Notes: generated by a model from the letters alone, not told the origin. 64,000 nucleotides of DNA from Echiichthys vipera (GCA_963691815.1 OY829667.1:16382563-16446562); one strand, 5' to 3'. Numbered from the stretch's first letter, positions 46,900 through 59,403 are shown. Translations and numbers: made by a program.

Positions 46900-47110
46900 A
46901 AAATGCCCTTTGTTTAAAAAGCAATCCACAATCGTTTCCTATGCCTAACCAAGTGGTTCTGTTGCCTAAACCTCACCAAGTAGTTTTGTTTGAATTTGCG
47001 ACGTTTAAAACAGCGACTGTAGTGGAGCGCTTTGCGTTGTGACACGCATGACTACCCAGTGCATTGACAACTGACGCCAACGGGTCCTGACAAACGGCTG
47101 TATGTGACAA
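46900..47110. repeat. Fish-type dispersed repeat ('cctaaacctcaccaagtagtttt')
   Basis: Contains two related short units, tgcctaaccaagtggttctg and tgcctaaacctcaccaagtagttttg, then agtggagcgctttgcg and gtgacacgcatgac. I recall the unit type from many fish introns. No coding frame. Confidence 0.45.
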
Positions 47111-50044
47111 GGTGGATGAGGACAGGTTAGATGGACCACCAGCTGGATGAGGCCCTCTCCTCTTGACAACTACCTGGAGAAGCCTGACTTGAAATATGAC
47201 TCTGCTTATCCATCTGTGCTTGTCATTATATTAAAGGCTGTGTGTTTTGTTCCCTTCAGTTCTGGTGCTCACATCAACAAAAACTTTGTGTTGGTGATAG
47301 AGTGTGTGTGAGAAAGACAGTGGATAAATCCCGATCTCGTGGGAGCTACAGGAACCCATACTGTATGTATCAGCAATTATTATCCTATGGGTAGGTTGTG
47401 ATCTACCCCCCGATGCCCCACCATCATCCCCTTTTCTCCAATTTTTTGTTTTTGAGAGAGTATCAACTGGGGCTGGCAGGAGAAAGAGATGACATAAAGA
47501 AGGAGATGGAGCAGAATAATCAAGTTTTTTTTTATGGCATCAGAAGCTATATATATATATCATATTTCGACTGCTGCATATCTCTCCTTCTCTCTCTCTC
47601 TTATTTATTTATTCATCTCTAGCCCTTTGGCGATGCCGGCGCTGCAGCACTGCCCTCGGCCACTGTGCGCATTATTGTATTAGCATCGAACCCTTCTTGA
47701 TGAATCTCTCAGAAAATTGAAATATTGCAGAATGGGAAGATGTGGGAGTTTGAGTTTGATGCGTGGAGATAGATGAAGTATCGGATGGAATAATTTATAG
47801 GCCCCCAGCTTGCACCCCGCAGCTCAGCTCAAGCAGCACGGAGCTGACAACGCTGAGGTTAGCGGATCAAATCCCAGAGGATTATCTGGCAAAACTGATG
47901 TATATTCTCCTCGAACAGGACTAATTGGAGGGAACCAGCCCCTCAAAAGGCTTTTTGTAACAGCTCATCAGGGTTAAATCTCAGCCTACCACCAATAAAG
48001 TTCTTCTGAGCGTGATGGAAGTCTGTCTTGGTTTGTTCAAGAATTCAATCCTTAATTTAGGAATTACTGATCTTGAAATGCTGTTTACACTAGTCATCAG
48101 AAGGCAATAACATGTTACACATGTTAGTTACACATTCAGAAGCCTCAGAGAAGGCTAATGTTCATGATGTCTTTTGAAGTTTTGACCAATGGAAAAATGT
48201 CTCAAAGCTTGTCTTGGGATGTGGGACATGAATATTATATATGAATATACTGTACATTGGTTGGTTCTAAGCCTATTTGAAAATGTACCACGGATGGGTG
48301 GGAGGTGTTTTGAAAGAATCAAGAAAAGGTCACAGTTGTGAATATGAAGAGTTGCAGCACTAGTGCTCTCTACACAGCCATTAAAGATGCTACCCAGCTG
48401 GTGTTGGGGCAACACAGCTGGTCTAGACGTTTCAGCAGGTGTTCTACTGATTTCTGCTGGTTTCGCCATCACTTCTATGTCCTCTTTACTTTGCATTGCA
48501 GCTGGATGTTTGCGATATTACGAGATGACACCAAAATCCATCTTGTCAGGCTTCAAGTAATATGTCTCAACCACAGTTTGGACCAATTAGCATCCTGTGA
48601 AGAGCTACTGGTTGCTACAAGCATTGTTTTGGTGTGTGTGACATGGACAGGCGACTGTTGTTGTTCAAAACAACAATGGCAGCTCCTAAAGTTTTTAGCG
48701 TAGGTGGTCTGGTTTTCCCTTTATCCTCGCAGTTTCAGCAAGAGTAGGATAGACGGATGGTTTATCCAATAACCTGCCAGGTGTTTTTTGAAAAAGCCTG
48801 CTCTTCTCCAAACAGGTTGCACTGACAACTTTAAAGATGGTTCTGTATAACAACTATTCGACCCATCAGTTGAATTCCCTCTACCACATATACCGTCCTG
48901 GTTGTTGGTAAACATTTACAGTGAGTTTCCATTTCTAGGCTGCTTAGTCCAGCTCCTCCGCCTTATTTACCATGAAGTCTTGCTCTGTGTTAATGGCTGC
49001 TGACTGCTGAGAAGCCTGCCGTTTGTCTGTGGGCCTGAGGCAGCAGCAGCGGCCGGTCTTTCCCTCCCTTTCCTCTCATCCATCGATCCACCGTGACTCT
49101 GCAGGAGCCAGATGAAAACCTCTTGCTATGATTTATGGGATGTCATCTACAGGGGAGCCAGTGGAGCCCCTCCCTCCCTGTACTTGGTCAGGGAGCAAAC
49201 CGCCTGAAGGCAAAATCAGTTCCCCTGGGTCCTAAGGTCTGATATTCTAGTGTAGGAGTTTATACAGTATAGTGATATTCTTATAGAGATACTACCAAAG
49301 ATTTTGAGGACCATCCATCACCGAAAATTACTACTTTATTTTTTGAACAACTTTTTGGAAAAAAGAGTCACAAAAGTATTGTGTATTTTCAGGTTTATGG
49401 TGCCATAATTTAATTTTTGAAAATATAGTTTTTTATTGCTTTTATATAGCAGAGCCGGGCCACTGTCAAGGACTCAGCTAGAGGTCGCCCCCATTTTTGC
49501 CTTTTTTTATTAGGATATTTAAGTGTGTTGCGAACATCAATCATTTGCACATTTCATTAAGTTTCTATTAATCAAATAGAAACAAGTGTAATTTTGTATT
49601 ATTGCTGGAAGATGATTAGCTATGTTCCCTTTGTTGTTCTTTCCCAATTATGACAAATTCAGGAACATATTTATTCACAAGTGCCATGGAATTAACAAAA
49701 AAAAAAATGACACATGGCTAGCTTAGCAACCTACTAAGTACTTAAGTATTAATTAAGGAGTCAAGAGTAACCACCAAATGTTATGTGGTATTTGTATATC
49801 TATGAACAAACACACACATCCATGTCAGTGTCCCACTTTTCTCCATTTGCACTGATGGCAGCATTAAGAAGTAATTTTGAAGGCTTAATCCACTTAAAAT
49901 TAGAGCATGTTTTTTAAGGATTCTGTCTTAAGGGTGCCCTATGAAAAGGATACAAGCAAAGGCCTCCGGAGACTGAGATGCAGCATTCATTTTTTTAAAG
50001 TAAGAAAAATAGAAGTTCAACGTGAAGAGAAGACGGAAGAGGAG

Positions 50045-50047
<3 letters not shown>
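47111..50047. other. Intronic sequence; no gene; possible conserved block near 47.63-48.01 kb
   Basis: The block 47630-48010 is less AT-rich than its surroundings and lacks repeats. It contains homeodomain-type taattgg (47922-47928). It could be a conserved non-coding element, but only comparison would tell. Confidence 0.4.

Positions 50048-50098
<51 letters not shown>
50048..50098. repeat. (GT)n microsatellite
   Basis: A pure GT run of about 25 units following gaggagt. Confidence 0.96.
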
Positions 50099-50101
<3 letters not shown>

Positions 50102-50473
50102 CATGTAGGCATGTCCAACTTTGTGTGGTGGTGGTGGTGTGTTCCTGTGGAAGCAAAGTCAAGGCTGATTTTTGATTTACTGCCCAAAAGCTTTCTCCTC
50201 TCCTCTGCTTTTCTTGTTTCCTCTTCAGCTCCTTTTCCTCCCCAGCAGAACATGTAAAAAAAAAATGACTTCAAATCGATGCAGGGGGAGAAGCACAGGA
50301 AAGGAGAAGCACAGAGAAAGACGACCCTGGAGCTGTTAAAGGAGTGCTGAGTCTGGCAATGTTATGCCTGACTTGACCACTATAAATCTACCAGCAGTGA
50401 TAATGATGACAAGGGATGAAGTTCATATGTTGCCAGTAGATGGCTTGAACACTAAATTAAGACATATTTATTC

Positions 50474-50520
<47 letters not shown>

Positions 50521-52549
50521 CATAGTTTTTTATATATATTTGCAATGCTGTTTTTTTTCATTCAATGATACAGTAAAATATTATGCAGATGATGCAGCGT
50601 TTAACGCTGATTTTACATGTTCATGAATGAAGGTCACTATTTCACACCTGTGACATTTCCATAGTGCACCGTACACCAATTGGACAGTGTGTGTAAGTGT
50701 GTTAGAGTGTAAAAGTGGCTAGAGGTCTGTGTATATCACCCTGTATTATGACCTGTACATTTCCACCAAGTCGTACATCTCACAAAACAGGGGAGGAAAA
50801 AAAACAAGCTGTGCGCAAGTGTGAAATGACTCAAGACCTGATGTATAGTGTTCCATATGTGCCTGCGGAGCTATAAGTGTCAGTGACGGGGTGGTGAGGG
50901 CTGAGGCTGCAGTGTTGGATTCGAGAGGTGGAAGGAAGGAAGGCAGGAAGGGTGTTGAGTTGTGAAGGGCTAAAAAAAACAAAAAGTCCAGTCAAGTGAT
51001 GGAAGTGCTGTCAGGGAAACCGAAATGTGTTAGAGTGGAAATCAGTGGTGCAATATCGCAATACTGACATACACAGCAATTTACACACATAGACAGCAGG
51101 AGATGAAACATAAAGGCACACATGTGCTGATATTGATACTGTACAAGCAAATTATTCTTGTCTAGTTGAATTTTTAAAACTTGTGTGCATGAAAAAAAAA
51201 AGCTTTATCCACAACGCACTGACTGTGTTAGTTCAGTAAGACCTCCAGTGTTTTGAGGTCAAACCAAGAAATTTTTCCACATGGGAAAGAAGGCAACTTG
51301 ATTCTCACAGCTTTTTCTCTGTGAAAGGTGCTGGCTTTGTGCCGCTTATAAAAGAGACATAGAAATGAAAAGACAAATGAGAAACACATCTTACAATACC
51401 CTAGGCAGGAAGAGAGAGGGGTGATGGAAGTCTCTACTCCTCATATCACACCTCCCGACAAAATGGAGATATTTCTCTTTTATTGCTCGCACTCCTAATA
51501 GTGCCCGGGCAGACAAAAACGTCCGCAGAAAGATCTGAGTTAAGAGAAGAGTGTTCTTGACAGTAAAAAAAAAGGAAGAAAAGTCAAATGTCACCTAATC
51601 CTTTTCTCATAAAGCACCTGGAAACAGATTGTGTCTGGCCTTTGTTCTCTTGCTTTTTAACACCTGGAATGAGATGTTCTGTAAAACCAGTGTAGGGTAA
51701 TTGAAAAATTCTTTGACCCTCCATGGAATATTTTGCATAGTGTTACGTTTTCACATGAGCCCCAACACACTCACACACCTAATCATATGCAATAGGTATA
51801 GTGTTGAAAGTAGTGTGTGAACCTGGAAAAGAATTGAAACATTAACAAGAGTTTTCCACACATTTTTTCACATTAAGTGAACTTCCCTTGGCTCCTCTCC
51901 TTTATGAGTGGTCCTAAGTGACCATTCCCTAAACCCCTCCCCTGAACAGTGATTATCTAATCATAGCGTAGCAACCATAACTAGGCACAGCAGGCCTGTC
52001 AAGCTTTAGCTTCTCTGCATGTTGAAGCGATGTTCATGGGGTTGTAAGAACCATACTGTGTATAGAAAGTGTGGATGGTAAGGATGCGTTTGTGGCCATG
52101 TTATGTTGCTTTCGCCTTAATCTTTGCACAAGCTATCAAGTATGTAGCCTTTGAGTCAATATTTAAAACCCCTTTACAGGGATCTTACTTTTGATGAGTC
52201 AACTGGAAACGTTAAAAGGTCAGCCAGTCGTTTCCAACCAACTCATGAAAGTAAAATCTGCCGGAGTCAAAAAGTCGACAGTCGCTGGATGGAAATGAGA
52301 ATACTTTTTCTACCTTTGTCTGAAATAAAGGACCTATTGTTTCAAAAATAACTAGGAATTTGCAGTGGGGAATCTGCCCACGTGAAACTACATATGTACT
52401 GGGTAAGTGGGGAAAGCATAACAGCCATGGCAAGAGTAACTAAGAGGACGGGGCTTAGTGAACAGTCAATTATCTCTTCATTGTTCTCACTGTTACCTAC
52501 TAAATCCCTCATCTCCCAGCCTTCCCCAACCCTTCATTTAATACTGCCT
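50099..52549. other. nlgn2: Intron just downstream of nlgn2 coding exon; no gene
   Basis: Contains a (TA)n tract at 50478-50520. No further neuroligin peptide was seen in this span, so the next coding exon is the distant site-A cassette or the constitutive exon beyond it. Confidence 0.6.
50478..50520. repeat. (TA)n microsatellite
   Basis: About 20 TA units, slightly broken at the right end (tattatata). Confidence 0.95.
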
Positions 52550-52555
52550 ACTCAC
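52550..52555 (-). promoter_or_regulatory. nlgn2: 5' splice site (GTGAGT) of nlgn2 coding exon
   Basis: The minus strand reads GAGGATG followed by GTGAGT, a near-consensus donor. It sits exactly after the conserved PTED peptide, where neuroligin genes break before splice site A. The intron phase is 1, matching the cassette exon at 19.3 kb. Confidence 0.92.
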
Positions 52556-53063
52556 CATCCTCCGTGGGTACGTAGATATTGAGGTAGAGACAGTCCTCAC
52601 TCTGGTTCTGGATGTAGCCCGCTGCCACGTCCAGGTTGTCTGTGAACCACACGGGAAGCATAATCTCCGGAAGCACGCCGTGGACGTTCTGAGGGCATAC
52701 GGGGGCAAACTGGGTTGCGTTGCGGATCTCCTGCCAGGATCCAGGGGCTTCTGGTGGCTGAAAGCGGCGGTCGCCGATGGGTGCAGTGGCGTAGGGGACG
52801 CCCAAGTACTGCTCTACGGGGCCCAGGATCTCATTGTTCAAATCCTTCTTTATGCCTCTGATCTTGCCGTAGTTGGTGGTGACTATGGGGTGTTTGGAAG
52901 GGTCTAACTTCTGGCTCGAGGCCAGGCTGAAGAGCAGGATGAGGCCAAGCACACCCATTAGGCACCAGTCTGTCATGAGACTAAGGGGGCGCGTCCTGGA
53001 CAACAAACTCCACCGCCTTTGTTGACTTAGAGCGAGTGGAAGTGGGTACATGGCTGGATTCAT
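52556..53063 (-). CDS. nlgn2: Neuroligin-2, first coding exon (partial gene)
   Basis: Neuroligin-2 is a postsynaptic type I membrane adhesion protein of inhibitory synapses that binds presynaptic neurexins through an esterase-like extracellular domain. The exon encodes 169 codons plus one base. Residues 35-50 form a hydrophobic signal-peptide core, followed by the start of the carboxylesterase-like fold: NYGKIRG (64-70), NNEILGPVEQYLGVPYA (76-92), RRFQPPEAP (99-107) and EDCLYLNIYVPTED (156-169). Cys123 and Cys158 fit the first conserved disulfide. N-glycosylation sequons are NAT (115-117) and NQS (153-155). The stretch PQNVHGVLPEIMLPVWFTDN and the NQSEDCLYLN motif fit NLGN2 better than NLGN1, NLGN3 or NLGN4 as I recall those proteins. 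The first ATG is at 53063 and has in-frame TAA and TGA stops upstream. Met30 is an alternative start that gives a more standard signal peptide. The exon ends in phase 1 at a GTGAGT donor. The teleost a/b paralogue cannot be told here. Confidence 0.95.
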
Positions 53064-53142
53064 ACTGTTCAGCCACCTGCTTCTCGTCTGTTTTGGAGTA
53101 CTTCACTCTTTTTATGAGAGAATGTGGATTATACCCAACAGT
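53064..53142 (-). other. nlgn2: nlgn2 5' UTR part of the first coding exon
   Basis: These 79 nt lie between a likely splice acceptor (AG at 53144-53143) and the first ATG of the exon. There is no earlier ATG. Read in the frame of the neuroligin ORF, the stretch contains TAA and then TGA, so the coding sequence cannot extend further 5' in this exon. If the acceptor is used, at least one non-coding exon lies further upstream. If it is not, the transcript starts nearby. Confidence 0.7.
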
Positions 53143-53167
53143 CTGGAAGGAAAAGCATAAGAGGGGG
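53143..53167 (-). promoter_or_regulatory. nlgn2: Candidate 3' splice site before nlgn2 coding exon
   Basis: On the minus strand, a pyrimidine-rich run (CCCCCTCTTATGCTTTTCC then TTCCAG) precedes the 5' UTR, a good acceptor by eye. Neuroligin genes generally have a non-coding leader exon, which fits. No upstream donor or exon could be identified in 53.2-64 kb. Confidence 0.65.
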
Positions 53168-54676
53168 ATTAAAAACAAAAGCAGGCAGACCCTGAAAGAC
53201 TAAAAGGAGCTTTTCTGGAGGTCTGATCAAGACCAGGAGCGCAGAGTGAAGGTGAGATGGAGGGCAAAGCAGTGGCAGGGGTAAAGAAGGGTCCTTGGGG
53301 TGCTGGAGAAGGAGGCCGGGCCTCGGCGTGGGTGCCAGGTCAGTGTTGATTCTGAGCAACAAGGATGCGAAACACTTCCCCAGCCATGCTTCTGTTGCGT
53401 TCCATCCCTATCGGTCTTCTACAATCCAGAACATTTGGTTGATGTTTTTTGTTTTTTTTACTGCTGCTGAATTCTGCAGAAAGAGACAGATATAGAGAAG
53501 GAAGGAGAGATACATACATAGAGGGAAAACAGAAAGAAAGGACAAGGGGAGGGTGAGGGAGAGAGAGAGATAAGAGAGATTATAGCTTATCTGAAGCAGA
53601 AATACATTCCATTAAATGTTGTCAGTGCAACATTCCCCCTTCAACGGTTGCAGAGCAAAAAATATTTTCCTGAAATGAAAGCAGTGGAAATGAAACGAAC
53701 CTCAACAGACAGCATTGTTGAGATCAAGTCAGAAAGACTCATTTAGGGAACACTTCATGTGGTGATCAACGTGATTCGCTTCACATCATTACATCAAAGG
53801 CAGAGAAGCGTTCTTCTCCAGCAGGTAGAGGAACTCGGAGAATGCAATCCTCGTGATCACGTTCTACTTCCTCTGGTATTTGCAACATAACCTCACCCTC
53901 GGAAATGTCATATACTCCATGTTGTGGTTCTACATGACTCTCCTTAGCTATTACGCATGAAAACCCTAAACTGTCCTGGAGTGACCTGCGTGAGTGCATG
54001 CACCAAATCCAGCCTGGTGTTTAACCAGCCAGCTTACCCCAAACGCATCTTTGCAGAGATCAAGTCTTCCTCTAACTATGCTACAACTGATGCCTCAATA
54101 TTTATGGTTATTCATTTCTTAAAGGCTTCAGTTCTGGTTCTGGATATAAAAGTATAGTAGACAGCATAAACGAGAAGTAGAGGGTAGAGATTAGGGTTAG
54201 CCTTTCACTGCCCAGTAAGGTCAAAGGTCAATGATGTAGGCCTGTAAGCAGCTTCCGGGCTACATGAAGAGCACTGATACACACACACTTGAACACAATA
54301 AGCCTTAATTGACCCACACAAATGAGTGCACACACACACTGTAAACTCATTCATGTAATCTACTTCGGAAATGTGCAAATCCTCATGTAACAGACCCAGT
54401 CAGGAATGCACGAGGAGATTATAGCGTCATGACATTGTTGGGTGGCGTTATGTAATGGTAGGGGGCAAACGCCCGAGCAGTTATGAAGGCTGTACAGGAA
54501 AATCTCTTTTATGTTCACACACACACACACACACACACATTCTCTAATTCTGTGGTATCTGGTTTTTAAAATTCACCATTACCTCTTTCCCTTCACGCTT
54601 TCTCTTGCTTTATCACCATGCCGTAATTGTCTCATTTAAAGTCATCATTAACCGTATTATTGCGTCGCCTGCACCC
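53168..54676. other. DNA upstream of nlgn2 coding exon; no gene recognised
   Basis: Purine-rich at about 53490-53580 and a (CA)n at 54518-54538. A noncoding leader exon could be here, but none can be recognised from sequence alone. Confidence 0.45.
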
Positions 54677-54949
54677 ACTGAAGCGCCTCTGTGTTTTTGT
54701 TGTCTTTTCCCCCCAATCTCCCACTGCCAATAAAGCCATTTGAATTTGAAAGTATGGGAGTTAAGTGTCCTGAGGCAAGACGGCAGACAATTAGAGTATA
54801 TAGGCTGATGAGCAGGCGAGCCCTTTCACTCACACTGATGTAAGTCATACAGAAACAAGGATCTACTCCATCTTACAGGGAGAAAAGTGTGGTAAAAATA
54901 CTTGTGAATCGTAAGTCCGTAGTGTCTGCAGTTGTTCATTGTCTTCTTT
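54677..54949. repeat. Recently duplicated repeat, copy A
   Basis: Identical to 59517-59804 apart from two substitutions (at 54894 and in cgtagtgtc) and absence of a 15-bp block (ctctctcagagcatg) present in the other copy. Contains ccaataaagccatttgaatttgaa, which looks like the 3' tail of a LINE or SINE. No coding capacity is evident. Confidence 0.9.
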
Positions 54950-55625
54950 AGGTACAGTGTGTTCAGCCTAAATAAATTGGTGCCTGCCTTTGTTCTTCTC
55001 AGTGTGTGCTTTCTACCCACGCGCCAGTCTGTGTGTGTCTACAAGTGCACCCTCTCACAGAGAAGCGGGCAGCACAATGTGTGCTCTAATTAACCATGGA
55101 GAGTCTAGAGGCCGGCCGGCTTTGGACTGCGCACAGGGACGACCCCTCCACACGCCCACACACACAGGCACCAACATTTACCATTAAATTTTCATCCTCC
55201 AAAACACATAAAAGAGACTGGGAGATAGAGAAGGCAAAGATGAAGGGAGAGCGGGGCAGGAGGGTGGGGGGGAGGGCTGGGAGCAGGGAAAGTGCGAGAC
55301 AAATGAGAGATAAGAATGTAGATGGAGAGGAAACAGGTCCTGGTGTTAATGAAAAGCGTCAGACCCTTCACAGTGCTTGAGTAAAAGCCGTGTGATGTGC
55401 TGCTTCATTGACCTTCGAGTCTCCCAGGGAAGTGGACAATTAAAAGACTCCCATCCAAAAGGCCCACGGAGTGGCCAACTGGACTGGTCTTGCCCTTAGA
55501 TTGCACCTAAAGCCTGGGCAGGCGCAGAGGGCAGCAGAGGCCCACACAAACCAGCATCCTTGGTAAGAATCCAAGGCCCTGGCAGGCAAGTGTGCCTGGA
55601 GGGACCTCCAGAATTTCGGGGTGCA
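54950..55625. other. Upstream sequence; no gene
   Basis: Includes purine-rich 55206-55340. Nothing coding. Confidence 0.5.
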
Positions 55626-55628
55626 TCT

Positions 55629-55665
55629 TTAATTGCTAATTGGCTCAATTAGAGGGACTAATTGG
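55629..55665. promoter_or_regulatory. Cluster of four homeodomain-type TAATTG/ATTA sites
   Basis: Within about 37 bp there are tttaattg, ctaattgg, caattag and ctaattgg. Spacing is 8-14 bp. The cluster lies 2.6 kb upstream of the nlgn2 coding exon, in repeat-free sequence. Homeodomain and POU/LHX-type factors bind such cores. Enhancer function is inference. Confidence 0.35.
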
Positions 55666-56685
55666 TCCAGCTTTGCTGTGAGCAGTGGGAGAGCTTGGTT
55701 GATTGATGAAGCCGAGAGGGAGAGACGAAGTGGGAACTGGTGGAAGGAGAGCTGAGCATGAACACAGTTGCATATAGGAGACACACAGGAGAGTGTGTGT
55801 GGTATTTGGAATGCAGGTAGCATACAGTATAACACTTACAGACACAGATTTAAAGGAACAGGTTCTCCCGAAACACTGTATCTCTGTGCATTCAAGCAAT
55901 GCTGTCACACACATACACACCGATGCACACTCATCCATGATTCATGTCATCAGGAGAATGTTTTTCCTCAACCCCGAGAGAAAGAGAGAAGCAGGGGAGT
56001 CGCACAGGTCGTTCAGAGGCAGACCATCAGTATAAACCTCATCTTTCTCTGCACCCGCCTTCTCTCACCTGGTATTTCTCATCTAAGTGTATTCCACCGA
56101 GAAGCCTCTGGAGGACAACACTATACAAAAGAATTTATTTTTTCAATTCTTGACCAGATTGTTAGAACTGCAGGCTGCGTTGCTTCAGGGCTGTGTGCCT
56201 CTGTATCATTGAGGATGAGCACAAAAAACATGCAAATCAATTGTAAAAATGCTTTCTGTGACCAAACATTTTTCAAATTGGGTACAAACTGGGCTTTCAG
56301 TAGATATTTCTATCCGCAACAACATACAATCCTCAAGCAGTGTTCAGCATCATTGACTTAATATGGACACAGGTACCCAAACCTGCAACCTCTTCCTCTA
56401 TTACGATCATTTCCACTAAATGCTTCCGCTCGACTCACTTTGAGTACCAGTTCCTTTTCTCTATTTCGTCTTCCACTGCAGATAGTACCCCCAGTGTAGG
56501 TGGGATTCTCAACTGAAAGCCCCGTGAAACTGCTGTGACATCACCTTCAACACGGCACTTTGATCCAGAGCAACAGAGAAACGTCTCCACTTCAGCAATT
56601 GTACAACATTATGTACATAGTGCACGGTGTAGTGTAGGGATGAGACACATTTTCAATACAGCAAATATTACTTTCTCTTGCTCAG

Positions 56686-56726
<41 letters not shown>

Positions 56727-57275
56727 CTATTGACGGTAGCATATTTTTCAGGCTCTTGTGACGATTCTTCCTAACCAGTCAGTGGTCCTCCTTCAAGTAT
56801 CGCCTCAGCTCGCTTGGAACCTAAACTGAGTTGATACCAATAAAAGTACCAGGTCAACCAAACGCTGTGGGCCGGACCCAACCTGTAAAACACGTGAATC
56901 CGACAAACTAATTAATTTGGTTAAACTGAACTGTCTCCCGTTAACAAATTCCAATAGCTGGTGAGGTCATTTGCCTTGTTATTAGGCCCATGGCTAGCAT
57001 ATAACAATGTCACTATTGCTCAGTACAGTCGATATCCCCTCTGCTGCTGCAAGTGCTGTGAAAAAGAGGAGAGCCGACAGTGAATGCTGAGCATATAACA
57101 CAGAATGGACAGATAAATACCTCTCAGTAAGGTGGAGAAGAAAGCAGAATGACTGATCTGTCGAGAATCTGTTGAAGAGCATCAGACACCATTTTTCTGG
57201 CATCGACACGAAAAGGAAAACAGGGAAAATGTCTGGTATATGTTTTTAACTATTTTTTACTGCTTTAGATATACT
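55666..57275. other. Upstream sequence; no gene
   Basis: The 197-codon ORF (55768-56361) lacks family resemblance and a sensible composition. A (TA)n tract is at 56692-56724. Confidence 0.5.
56692..56724. repeat. (TA)16 microsatellite
   Basis: A pure TA run. Confidence 0.96.
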
Positions 57276-57763
57276 TAAAAGGAATAGCTTGACATGTAGG
57301 GAAACTCACTTATTCACTTTCTCATAGAGAGTTCGATGAGAGGATTGATATCACCATCTGTACACGGCCAAGAAACAGTCCAGCGTATGACCACCCGTCT
57401 TTTTTGCACTTTCATTCTTACAAGGATTTATCATGTAAGGCATAAAAACTTAATAAAAACTGCTTTAGTGGTGCTAGAGAGTGGATTGTGTTACATTTGG
57501 ACTGAGCCAGGCTCCCTGTTTCCAGTGTGTATGCTATGCTAAGCTAAATGTCTACTGGTTGTAGCTTCGTATTAAAACCGGCAACATCAGATTTTTTTGG
57601 AGGGACGGTGGAAACAATCTACAAAGACAAAACTGGCATATTATCATAAGCAAGACTGTTAGCAAACAGTTGCAGATAGAACGATAGGATGGTGGTATTA
57701 ATCTTCTCATGTAACTCTCATTGAGAAAGTGAGATTCACAAAATGTCAACAACTATGCCTCTT
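57276..57763. mobile_element. MITE / dispersed fish repeat with inverted ends
   Basis: The left end aaaaggaatagcttgacat is mirrored by the right end aaatgtcaacaactatgcctctt. The interior has ctgagccaggctccctgtttcc, atgctatgctaagctaa, ctggttgtagcttc, aatcttctcatgtaactctc and gagaaagtgaga. I recall this order from an abundant fish MITE. A TTAA lies at the left edge (57275-57278). Non-coding. Confidence 0.8.
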
Positions 57764-59403
57764 TGCCATGGGGTAATTAGGCAGGGTTTGATTTATTTGA
57801 TTCAGTTTGGAAGGAGTGAATCCGTTGTGGAGTACAGTCACAACAGACGGGTCACTGAACCCATCAGAGAGCCGTCACCAGAATGATGAAAATACAAGAG
57901 AGTATAAGAGAATGGAAAAAGAGAGTAAAGCCTGAATATGGAGAAAGTGACATTGATCAGAAAGCATTGTGAGAGCGTGTTGAAGCATTGCCAGGTTGTA
58001 AATGGGTTTGTAACACTTAACACGTATTATTTGATGATCTGATCTAAAAACCTTGCAGTAATAACATCCAATACAGGACCACAAACTACGACTTGAAACA
58101 GAACTGACAGTCTCAGCAAAAAAAAAACACGACAGAATTTTAGAATTTACTGCATAACTAGATAATGGATAATTAGACTGCATTAGACTTTGCGGGTGTC
58201 CTTACTATTGTGCCTTTCTCTGTTGTGTGTGTGTGTGAAAATGTTCTCCCTCATTAATTGAACAGGTCTCACCAGAGATCATATTTCCACTAATTATTAC
58301 TTGTCCTTTATTCTGCGGATCTCTTCTTCAGAGCTGACACCAGACTTTGATGTTTTTGCCATGAGGGGGAGAGCTGCTTCCCTGCTCATATTAAGGCAAG
58401 AATTACATAAAGTGCTTCATGATTTCATGTTTTCAACAGCAAGCCTACTTTGTTATCTTTAATTGCTGCGAGGAGCGTTGTGCACCACTTTTATGTGCTG
58501 TGACGGGAGGCTTCCTCCAATTAACCTGCCGTTAATCTTGTGAAGGTCAGGTCTCTGCTCATGGTGACTGCAGTGTGATCAGCGAGTGTGATTGAAACTG
58601 CACTCCATTTGGCAGGAAATATGCATTGTTCTAAAGCCTGGGTGTGGATTTGGATTAGAGGAGGTTGTGTAATTGGCTCGTGTGTACATCAAAAAAAAGA
58701 AATGGTGATTTGTGGAACAGGGTTTGATGATCAAGCCTGTTCATATTCTCCTAAGAGTACCCTAGCTGGGCAGAAGCAAGATGTGTCACCAAGTAACAAA
58801 CCATACCATCGAGAAGGGTAACAATTACAGTACTAGTGCCCACACGATTCCTGCATTCTAATACTGTAGGGGTGATACGCTTTATTTAAAAAATCCGTCC
58901 CGTTCGGTACACTTTTCATGGTTCGGGACACCTCTTTGCCATTCAGTTTGTGAGGTGCAACGTAGCGGAAGCCTTCATGACCGCTGTCCTTTCTCGTATT
59001 TGTCTTAGTTCGTCAAATCTCAGCACGCTGGGAGACTTGCTCCTGTCCTCCGAAAAAACTGTTGGACACAAATCCAACCCATAAAAAACCTACCAAAAGG
59101 AGGATCCAAAAGTACCAAAGTACTGTCAGTACCAGTCAAAAAGACTGACACGGTGAAAGAGACATCTAGAAATCTGCGGATCATTTCTTCTGAATGTCAC
59201 AACCCTCGGCAAATGACAGAATTTGATGAATTTGGTCGGTTAATATTTTGAGAATTAAGAAGAGCTGCATGATTAAATCTCCATTAAAGTTAGCTGGAGC
59301 ACTAAACCGCAACTAGCCCGCTCTAGTGTGCCTGCTCTGTGGGCCACACAATGCAGAAGCAGTGCCAATCATCCAGGTACTGAGCGGCAGTTCAACTTTT
59401 GAT
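57764..59403. other. Upstream sequence; possible hAT remnant near 58.87-59.15 kb
   Basis: The stretch taggggtgatacgctttattt ... cccgttcggtacacttttcatgg looks like a degraded hAT-type end, but no partner end was found. No gene. Confidence 0.35.

Noticed and set aside
55768..56361. 197-codon plus-strand ORF
   Set aside because: Long by chance; no domain, and no conserved start or splice context.
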